Assembly: GCA_964428885.1 (NCBI GenBank)
Contig: CAYRZP010000074.1
Location: 1-10,465, forward strand
Length of the DNA: 10,465 nt
From: JAQVQN01 sp964428885
GTDB lineage: Bacteria > Verrucomicrobiota > Kiritimatiellia > RFP12 > UBA1067
Reading direction: 5' to 3'
Part shown: piece by piece, positions 1-6,038 of the stretch
How the letters are laid out: the number at the start of each line of letters is the position of its first letter
Numbering within the stretch: position 1 is the stretch's first letter
Notes under the pieces: generated by a model
Database searches by the model: none
What the model was told of the DNA's origin: nothing
Seen by the model: only the letters and a program-made list of their open reading frames with translations
Translations under genes and position numbers: made by a program

Positions 1-5
1 AACCC

Positions 6-644
6 ATGCGTAATTTTATAACAGCTTTTTTGGTGTGTTCAGGCATTGCTAATGCTGATGTCAATCAGAACGCCGCCTTGACCGCTCAGGCGGCGACTAA
101 GGAGGAATCAAAGACAGTGATTTTGATAATGGAGACGAACAAGGGCAAGGTCACTCTGGAACTTTATCCGGACAAGGCCCCGGCGACCGTCAGCAACATG
201 CTGTCCTATGCCGACGCCAAGTTTTACGACGGCACGATCTTCCACCGCGTCATTGACGGGTTCATGATCCAGGGCGGCGGGTTCACACGCGACATGCTCC
301 AGAAAAGGCCCAAAGCCCCGATCAAAAACGAGGCCGACAACGGGCTGCGCAACGAGCGCGGCACCATCGCGATGGCCAGGACCAGCTTTGTCGACAGCGC
401 CACCAGCCAGTTTTTCATAAACTTGGTTGACAACAGCCAGTCGTTGAACTTCAAAGCAAAGACCGACGCCGGATACGGCTATTGCGTCTTCGGCCGGGTC
501 ATCGACGGCATGGATGTGGTCGACAAGATCGCCAAATCGCCCACCGGGGTTTCGGGAAGGCACCGTGATGTCCCGACAGAACCGGTCATTATCAACAGCA
601 TCCGGCGACACAGCGCCACGACAACTGAAGACGCCGCGAAATGA
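6..644 (+). CDS. Cyclophilin-type peptidyl-prolyl cis-trans isomerase, probable signal peptide
   Basis: Catalyses cis-trans isomerisation of Xaa-Pro bonds during protein folding. From the ATG at 6 the protein has 212 residues. Residues 1-17 look like a short Sec signal (Arg2, then a hydrophobic FITAFLVCSGIA stretch, ending in an Ala-Asn-Ala cleavage motif after residue 17), followed by an Ala/Gln-rich linker to about residue 37 and then a complete cyclophilin domain. Family hallmarks are visible: FHRVIDGFMIQGGGF with the catalytic Arg81, the ATSQFFINLVDN motif, and GYCVFGRVIDGMDVVDKI. The domain closely resembles E. coli PpiB/PpiA. Only five bases precede the ATG, so its ribosome site cannot be judged. 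A strong AAGGAGG at 99-105 followed by an in-frame GTG at 117 offers a 175-residue cytoplasmic form like PpiB. The family is certain; the start and the compartment are not. The next gene begins 51 bases downstream, and no clear terminator lies between them. Confidence 0.93.
   Translation: MRNFITAFLVCSGIANADVNQNAALTAQAATKEESKTVILIMETNKGKVTLELYPDKAPATVSNMLSYADAKFYDGTIFHRVIDGFMIQGGGFTRDMLQKRPKAPIKNEADNGLRNERGTIAMARTSFVDSATSQFFINLVDNSQSLNFKAKTDAGYGYCVFGRVIDGMDVVDKIAKSPTGVSGRHRDVPTEPVIINSIRRHSATTTEDAAK
99..105 (+). promoter_or_regulatory. Strong internal Shine-Dalgarno sequence inside the isomerase gene
   Basis: AAGGAGG is a near-perfect anti-16S match. It lies 11 bases before an in-frame GTG (117-119, Val38), just where the cyclophilin domain starts and where E. 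coli PpiB begins. It could drive translation of a signal-less form. It could also be chance, since Lys-Glu-Glu codons produce this string. Confidence 0.4.
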
Positions 645-695
645 GCGTTTGCCGGCGACCTGCGTAAACTTGATTGTCGGCGCGATTGAATACCC

Positions 696-2522
696 ATGGC
701 AGCCAATAATTACGACGAAAAACACATACAGACCCTTTCCGCGATTGAGCATATCCGCAAGCGCACAGGAATGTATATAGGCCGCACCAGCGACGGCAGC
801 CAGTACGAAGACGGCATTTATATCCTGCTGAAAGAGGTCGTGGACAACGCGGTTGACGAGTTCATAATGGGATACGGCAAACGTGTCGCAATCTCCATAA
901 ATTACGACTCCGGCGAAGTGACCGTCCGCGACTACGGCCGCGGCATTCCGCTCGGCAAGGTGGTTGACTGCGTCTCGCAGATCAACACCGGCGGCAAGTT
1001 CAATGACGACGCCTTCCAGTTCTCAGTCGGCATGAACGGGGTCGGCACCAAGGCCGTCAACGCGCTTTCGACGGTTTTCGAGGTCCGCTCGTTCCGCGAC
1101 GGCCATTACTCGGAAGCTTTCTTCAACAAGGGCGAGATCGTTTCGCGCAAGACCGGGAAATGCGCGACCGCCGAACGCAACGGCACCTTCGTGCGTTTCA
1201 CCCCCGACCCCGACATCTTCAAAAAGTACAAGTTCCGTGAGGAGCATGTGTTGCGCCGGATGCGGATGTACGCATATCTGAACGCTGGGCTGGTCATGGA
1301 GGTCAACGGCGAAAAGATCGTTTCGGAAGACGGCCTGCTGGACCTGATCCACGACGAGGCCCAGTTCGAAAAGCTCTACCAGCCCTTCCATTACCGCTCA
1401 AAACAGCTTGAGCTGGTCTTCACGCACACCAACCGTTTCAGCGAGGACTACTACTCTTTCGTCAACGGGCAGTTCACGAATGACGGCGGCGTGCATCTTT
1501 CCGCCTTCAAGGAAGGCATCCTTAAGGCTGTGAACGGCTTCAGCAAGAAAAAGTTCGACGGTGACGACGTGCGCGAGGGCATCATCGGCGCCATCGCCAT
1601 CAGGCTCAAAGACCCGCTGTTCGAATCGCAGACCAAAAACCGCCTGGGCAACCAGGAGATCCGCGCCGACCTGGTGGCCGAGATCAAGCGGGTGGTCGAG
1701 GAAATGTTCCACCGCGCGCCGGCCGAAGCCAACAAACTGCTCGGCAAGATCGAAGAAACCAGCAAGCTGCGCGCTGAACTCAACTCCGTCAAGAAACTGG
1801 CCCGCGAGCGGTCAAGGGCCGTCTCTGTGCGTGTGCCTCAGCTTAAAGACTGCAAGCACCACCTCCACAAGCAGCGCGGCACAGGCATGGACACCATGAT
1901 CTTCATCACCGAGGGCCAATCGGCCGCGGGCTCGATCGTGAGCTGCCGCGACGTCAACACGCAGGCGATCTTCACGCTCAAGGGCAAGCCGCTGAATGTC
2001 TGCGACTGCAAGCGGGACGCCCTCTATAAGAACGTGGAGATTTACAACCTGATGCAGAGCCTGGACATCGAGGAGACCGTTGACCGGCTGCGCTACCAGA
2101 AGGTGATTCTGGCGACCGACGCGGACGTTGACGGCCTGCACATCCGCAACCTGATGATAACGCTGTTCCTGCGCTTCTTCGACCGTGTCATCAAAGAGGG
2201 CCACCTGTACATACTGGAGACCCCGCTGTTCCGCGTCCGCAACAAAAAAGAGGGCCACTATTGCTATAACGAGGCGGAGCGGGTGTGCGCCATGCAGAAA
2301 TGCGGCGCCAATCCCGAAATCACGCGCTTCAAAGGCCTAGGCGAAATCTCCCCTGCCGAGTTTAAGGCTTTCATCGGTAAAAGCATGCGGCTGACGCCCG
2401 TTGACAGTTCGCTGGACCACGCCGTGGCCGACACGATCGAGTTTTACATGGGACGCAACACCCCCGAGCGGCGTCAATATATCATGAGCAATCTGGTGAT
2501 CACCGAGGATTCTTTATCGTGA
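696..2522 (+). CDS. parE: DNA topoisomerase IV-like subunit B (ParE/GyrB family ATPase)
   Basis: ATPase and TOPRIM subunit of a type IIA topoisomerase, working with the A subunit encoded next to it to pass and decatenate DNA. 608 residues, near the usual ParE size. The GHKL ATPase is N-terminal: EVVDNAVDE with catalytic Glu47 and Mg-binding Asn51, RDYGRGIP, and a GVGTKAVNALS lid region. The transducer domain is central. The TOPRIM metal site is Glu406 in ITEGQSAAG plus Asp475/477/479 in ATDADVDG, with RFKGLGE near the C-terminus. The RDYGRGIP variant and the RDVNTQAIFTLKGKPLN stretch resemble, from memory, the ParE-like proteins of Bacteroidota and PVC bacteria rather than classical GyrB. Position 408 is Gln where most family members have Asp (EGDSA). 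No good Shine-Dalgarno precedes the ATG at 696. The stop overlaps the next start by four bases. Topoisomerase IV versus gyrase cannot be settled from this subunit alone. Confidence 0.93.
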   Translation: MAANNYDEKHIQTLSAIEHIRKRTGMYIGRTSDGSQYEDGIYILLKEVVDNAVDEFIMGYGKRVAISINYDSGEVTVRDYGRGIPLGKVVDCVSQINTGGKFNDDAFQFSVGMNGVGTKAVNALSTVFEVRSFRDGHYSEAFFNKGEIVSRKTGKCATAERNGTFVRFTPDPDIFKKYKFREEHVLRRMRMYAYLNAGLVMEVNGEKIVSEDGLLDLIHDEAQFEKLYQPFHYRSKQLELVFTHTNRFSEDYYSFVNGQFTNDGGVHLSAFKEGILKAVNGFSKKKFDGDDVREGIIGAIAIRLKDPLFESQTKNRLGNQEIRADLVAEIKRVVEEMFHRAPAEANKLLGKIEETSKLRAELNSVKKLARERSRAVSVRVPQLKDCKHHLHKQRGTGMDTMIFITEGQSAAGSIVSCRDVNTQAIFTLKGKPLNVCDCKRDALYKNVEIYNLMQSLDIEETVDRLRYQKVILATDADVDGLHIRNLMITLFLRFFDRVIKEGHLYILETPLFRVRNKKEGHYCYNEAERVCAMQKCGANPEITRFKGLGEISPAEFKAFIGKSMRLTPVDSSLDHAVADTIEFYMGRNTPERRQYIMSNLVITEDSLS

Positions 2523-4657
2523 GCAAGTCCAAAAAACGCAAAACCGGATCGGAACCAGCAGACGCGCCGCCGAGCTTGTTCGACGACATCGACCTGCTTA
2601 ACGAGACCGCCGCCGCGACCAGTGCCGCAGATGACGCGGCCCCGCCGCAAGGCGGCGCCAACCTGTCGGCCGCCGACCGCAAAAATGCGGCGGCGTCACA
2701 TGGCGGCAAGGGGCCGCTGCACGAGCTGATGGATAGCAACTTCCTGCAGTTCGCATCCTACACCATCTGCAACCGCGCGATCCCTACGGTCGAGGACGGA
2801 CTCAAGCCGGTCCAGCGGCGCATCATGCACGCACTTTGGGAAAAAGACGACGGCCGCTTCATCAAGGTCGCGAACATCGTGGGTCACACCATGCAGTACC
2901 ACCCGCACGGTGACGCATCCATCGGCGAAGCGATCGTCAACCTAGCCAACAAGCGTTACCTGATCGAGGGCCAGGGCAACTATGGCAACATCTACACTGG
3001 CGACCCGGCCGCGGCCACCCGCTATATCGAGTGCCGGCTGACCGAACTCGCCCGTAACGAGCTTTTCAACCCCAAGCTTACCGATTTCATTCCCAGTTAT
3101 GACGGCCGCAACAAAGAGCCCGCCCTGCTGCCGTCCAAACTGCCGCTGCTGCTGATGCTCGGCGCCGAAGGCATCGCGGTCGGCCTTTCCACCACCATCT
3201 TCCCGCATAATTTCATCGAGCTGCTCGAAGCCCAGATCGAGATCATCAGGAACCGCCCCTTTAAGGTGCTGCCCGATTTCCAGACCGGCGGGCTGATGGA
3301 CGTGTCGGAATACGAAGACGGGACGGGGCGCGTGAAACTGCGCGCCGTGATGGAGCACCGGCAAAACAACAAGATCGTCATAACCGCGCTGCCGTCGGGA
3401 CAGACCACCGAATCACTGATCTCGAACATCGAAGACGCGATCAAGAAAAAGAAGGTCCCGGTCAAACAGATCCAGGACTTCACCGCCGAAAAGGTCGAGA
3501 TCGAGCTGACCCTGAACCCCGGCGCCACTCAAGACCAGGCCATCAAGGCCCTCTATGCTTTCACTGACTGCGAATACGCGCTCACCAGCCGTCCGGTCGT
3601 GCTTTACCGCAACCGACCCAGCGAGATGCCGGTTTCTGAAATCCTGAAGTCCTGCACCGGACAACTGCTGGAACTCTTGCGCCGGGAACTCGATCTGCGC
3701 GCCAAAGAGCTGGACGACCTGTTTCACGCCAAGACGCTGGAGCAGATCTTCATCGAAAAACGCATTTACAAGCTGATTGAGGAGCAGACCACCTATGAGG
3801 ACGTGCGCCAGGCCGTGATGGACGGTTTCAAGCCTTATCTGGAAAAACTGCGCCGTGACATAACGGTTGATGATGTGGAACATTTGCTGCAGATCAAAAT
3901 CCGCCGCATTTCACGCTATGACATCAACCGCAACCGCGAAGAGATCAAGGACATCCTGACCGAGGAGGATGAAGTCTCCCAAAACCTCAAGTCATTGCGC
4001 GCTTACGCTGTCCGTTACCTCAAGGCCCTGATTAAAAAATACGCGAAGCTTTACCCGCGCCTGACCAAGATAGCCAACGCGCCCTTCGCCCAAATCGAGG
4101 TCCGTGAGCTGACCGCGACCGAGCTGACCCTTAAGCTCGACCGTGAGAACGGCTATATCGGCACCGATATCCGCAACGGCGAGGATCTTTTCAAGTGCTC
4201 GTCGCTGGACAAGATCCTGGTGGTCTGGGACGACGGGCGTTATAAGATGATGCCGCCGCCTGACAAGTTTTTCGTGGACAAGAACCACATTTACTGCGCG
4301 GTGTTCGACCGCGACAAGCTGTTCACCGCGGTCTACACGGAACCGGATTACGGATTCACCTACATCAAGCGCTTCGCGTTCGGCGGCGCCATCCAGAACA
4401 AGGATTACCGACTGGCCCCCGAAAAAAGCAAGGTCCTTGTGCTGGAAGAAGACACCCCTGAAGCTGTCTTCGTGAAATATAAGCCGGCCAAGTCGCAACG
4501 CATCCACCAGCAGATGTTCACCCCGTCAGAAGTGCTGGTCAAAAATGTTTCCGCCCGCGGCATACAGATGACATCTAAGGACATAGCCAAACTTTCCACT
4601 AAAAAACCGGGGTGGTGGGACGATGCTGACGCATCGGTTAAAGGCGTTTTGAACTGA
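2519..4657 (+). CDS. parC: DNA topoisomerase IV-like subunit A (ParC/GyrA family)
   Basis: DNA breakage-reunion subunit, partner of the preceding ParE-like protein. It starts at GTG 2519 inside the GTGA overlap with the upstream stop, with GAGG at 2505-2508 ten bases ahead, so coupled translation is likely. 712 residues. Residues 1 to about 63 are an extra low-complexity tail, basic at first (KSKKRK) then acidic and Ala-rich. The winged-helix core begins near HELMDSNFLQFASYTI. Catalytic Tyr169 sits in AAATRYIECRL after Arg168. The helix that quinolones contact reads HPHGDASIGEA, with Ala133 and Glu137 at the GyrA Ser83 and Asp87 positions. A coiled-coil region (about 380-500) is followed by a short degenerate C-terminal domain. 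I see no GyrA-box (QRRGGKG), the element gyrase needs to wrap DNA, so relaxation and decatenation rather than supercoiling is the better guess. Gyrase genes proper would be elsewhere in the genome. Confidence 0.92.
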   Translation: MSKSKKRKTGSEPADAPPSLFDDIDLLNETAAATSAADDAAPPQGGANLSAADRKNAAASHGGKGPLHELMDSNFLQFASYTICNRAIPTVEDGLKPVQRRIMHALWEKDDGRFIKVANIVGHTMQYHPHGDASIGEAIVNLANKRYLIEGQGNYGNIYTGDPAAATRYIECRLTELARNELFNPKLTDFIPSYDGRNKEPALLPSKLPLLLMLGAEGIAVGLSTTIFPHNFIELLEAQIEIIRNRPFKVLPDFQTGGLMDVSEYEDGTGRVKLRAVMEHRQNNKIVITALPSGQTTESLISNIEDAIKKKKVPVKQIQDFTAEKVEIELTLNPGATQDQAIKALYAFTDCEYALTSRPVVLYRNRPSEMPVSEILKSCTGQLLELLRRELDLRAKELDDLFHAKTLEQIFIEKRIYKLIEEQTTYEDVRQAVMDGFKPYLEKLRRDITVDDVEHLLQIKIRRISRYDINRNREEIKDILTEEDEVSQNLKSLRAYAVRYLKALIKKYAKLYPRLTKIANAPFAQIEVRELTATELTLKLDRENGYIGTDIRNGEDLFKCSSLDKILVVWDDGRYKMMPPPDKFFVDKNHIYCAVFDRDKLFTAVYTEPDYGFTYIKRFAFGGAIQNKDYRLAPEKSKVLVLEEDTPEAVFVKYKPAKSQRIHQQMFTPSEVLVKNVSARGIQMTSKDIAKLSTKKPGWWDDADASVKGVLN

Positions 4658-4676
4658 TTACCTGAGCAATTATAAT
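4649..4676 (+). promoter_or_regulatory. Probable sigma70-type promoter for aroA
   Basis: TTGAAC (4649-4654, four of six matches to TTGACA), a 16-base spacer, then a perfect TATAAT (4671-4676). The -35 lies over the last codons and stop of the topoisomerase A gene. Transcription would start near 4683, twelve bases before the aroA ATG at 4695. This also argues against the in-frame TTG at 4677, which would precede the transcript start. Confidence 0.55.
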
Positions 4677-4694
4677 TTGTGTAGAATAGAAAGC

Positions 4695-6008
4695 ATGAAC
4701 TCGGATCTCGACCTTTCTCTGGCCGCGCCGTCACCTCTCGACGGAGAGATCGGCCTTCCCGGCGACAAGTCGCTTTCCCACAGGGCAGCGCTTTTCGCGG
4801 CAATAGCCGAAGGCACGAGCGTCATCGACGGCTTTCTTGTCTCCGGCGTAACCCGCGCCATGCTCGATGCCTTGACCGGCCTGGGCGTTGAATGGCGGCT
4901 CGACGCCACCCGGCTGACTGTCGTTGGCAGAGGGTTGAAAGGTTTCCTGCCTCCATCGGCCCCGGTCAACTGCGGCAACTCGGCGACAACCATGCGCATG
5001 TTGGCAGGGGCGCTTGCCGCCAGCGGAGTGACCGCCACGCTCGACGGTTCTGAAGGTCTCCGCAAGCGCCCGATGGATCGCGTCATCGCACCCTTGACAG
5101 CCATGGGCGCGCGGATCGCCTCCGTTAACGGCTGCGCCCCGCTCTCGCTGACTGGCCGCGACCCCGCCACGCCGCTGCGGCCCCTCGACTACGCCTTGCC
5201 GGTGGCCAGCGCCCAGGTCAAATCCTGCCTGATTCTCGCGGCCCTGGCGGCAGACGGCGCTTCCGTACTGAGAGAGCCGGGACCTTCGCGCGACCACACC
5301 GAGCGCATGCTTAAAGCCATGGGCGCCGACATTCTTGAAACCGCGCCGCGCACGTTGCGCGTATCTCCTCTGGCGCGCCCGCTTATGCCTTTGCGCTGTA
5401 CGCTGCCCGGCGACATCTCATCGGCCGCCTTCCCGCTGGTCGCGGCCGCGATCGTGCCGGGGTCTTCAATCCTGCTCCGTGAAGTCGGGATCAACCCCAC
5501 GCGCACCGGCCTGCTCGAAGTTTTGTCCGCGATGGGCGCCAAGCTGGAGCTGGCCAATCAACGCTGTGTGGCCGGCGAGCCCGCCGCTGACATACGTTTG
5601 ACCGCCGCACCTTTAAAAGCGGTGTCGGTCGGCGGCGACATCGTCGTCAGAATGATCGACGAGTTACCGGCGCTGGCGATCGCCGCTTGTTTCGCGGACG
5701 GTGTGACCGAAGTGCGTGATGCCGAAGAGCTGCGTTATAAAGAGACGGACCGCATCTCCGTGCTGTGCGCCGAGCTGCGCACCCTGGGTGTCAGCCTGGA
5801 AGAGCGGCAGGACGGGTTCTCAATCACAGGCGGCACACTCAAGGGCGGCGCCTGCGACGCCCGCTGCGACCACAGGCTGGCCATGTCTCTGGCCTTGGCC
5901 GGACTGGCGGCCCCGTCACCGGTACTGGTGCGGAACGCCGCGATCCTTAACGAATCCTTTCCCGCTTTCCTGCCCACCTTGCGCACGCTCGGCGTGCGGG
6001 ATCATTAA
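4695..6008 (+). CDS. aroA: 3-phosphoshikimate 1-carboxyvinyltransferase (EPSP synthase), class II type
   Basis: Sixth step of the shikimate pathway: transfers enolpyruvyl from phosphoenolpyruvate to shikimate-3-phosphate, in the cytoplasm. 437 residues from ATG 4695, the usual length. Two-domain alpha/beta enzyme. Visible active-site elements: PGDKSLSHR (Lys25), the CGNSATTMR loop (95-101), RPMDRV, SAQVK (172-176), RDHTE (199-203), NPTR (267-270), catalytic Asp322 in MIDELP, and LRYKETDR (Lys349, Glu350). The GDKS, SAQVK, RxHxE and NPTR patterns are the ones used to separate class II from class I EPSP synthases. Ala97 occupies the position of E. coli Gly96, where alanine lowers glyphosate binding. 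The extension to TTG 4677 was rejected because it falls upstream of the expected transcript start. No clear Shine-Dalgarno is present. The gene appears to stand alone among non-shikimate genes. Confidence 0.96.
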   Translation: MNSDLDLSLAAPSPLDGEIGLPGDKSLSHRAALFAAIAEGTSVIDGFLVSGVTRAMLDALTGLGVEWRLDATRLTVVGRGLKGFLPPSAPVNCGNSATTMRMLAGALAASGVTATLDGSEGLRKRPMDRVIAPLTAMGARIASVNGCAPLSLTGRDPATPLRPLDYALPVASAQVKSCLILAALAADGASVLREPGPSRDHTERMLKAMGADILETAPRTLRVSPLARPLMPLRCTLPGDISSAAFPLVAAAIVPGSSILLREVGINPTRTGLLEVLSAMGAKLELANQRCVAGEPAADIRLTAAPLKAVSVGGDIVVRMIDELPALAIAACFADGVTEVRDAEELRYKETDRISVLCAELRTLGVSLEERQDGFSITGGTLKGGACDARCDHRLAMSLALAGLAAPSPVLVRNAAILNESFPAFLPTLRTLGVRDH

Positions 6009-6038
6009 ACTGGCACTTCGTTTGCTGACAAAACGTTT

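Noticed and set aside
645..695. Promoter in front of the topoisomerase genes
   Set aside because: TAAACT near 665 is a poor -10 and has no -35 at a proper distance; the operon may be read from upstream.
108..752. Minus-strand open frame across the cyclophilin gene
   Set aside because: It lies opposite a clear cyclophilin and runs into the next gene; no conserved features.
4677..4694. TTG start at 4677 for aroA
   Set aside because: It follows the TATAAT directly, upstream of the predicted transcript start, has no ribosome site, and adds residues not needed by the family.
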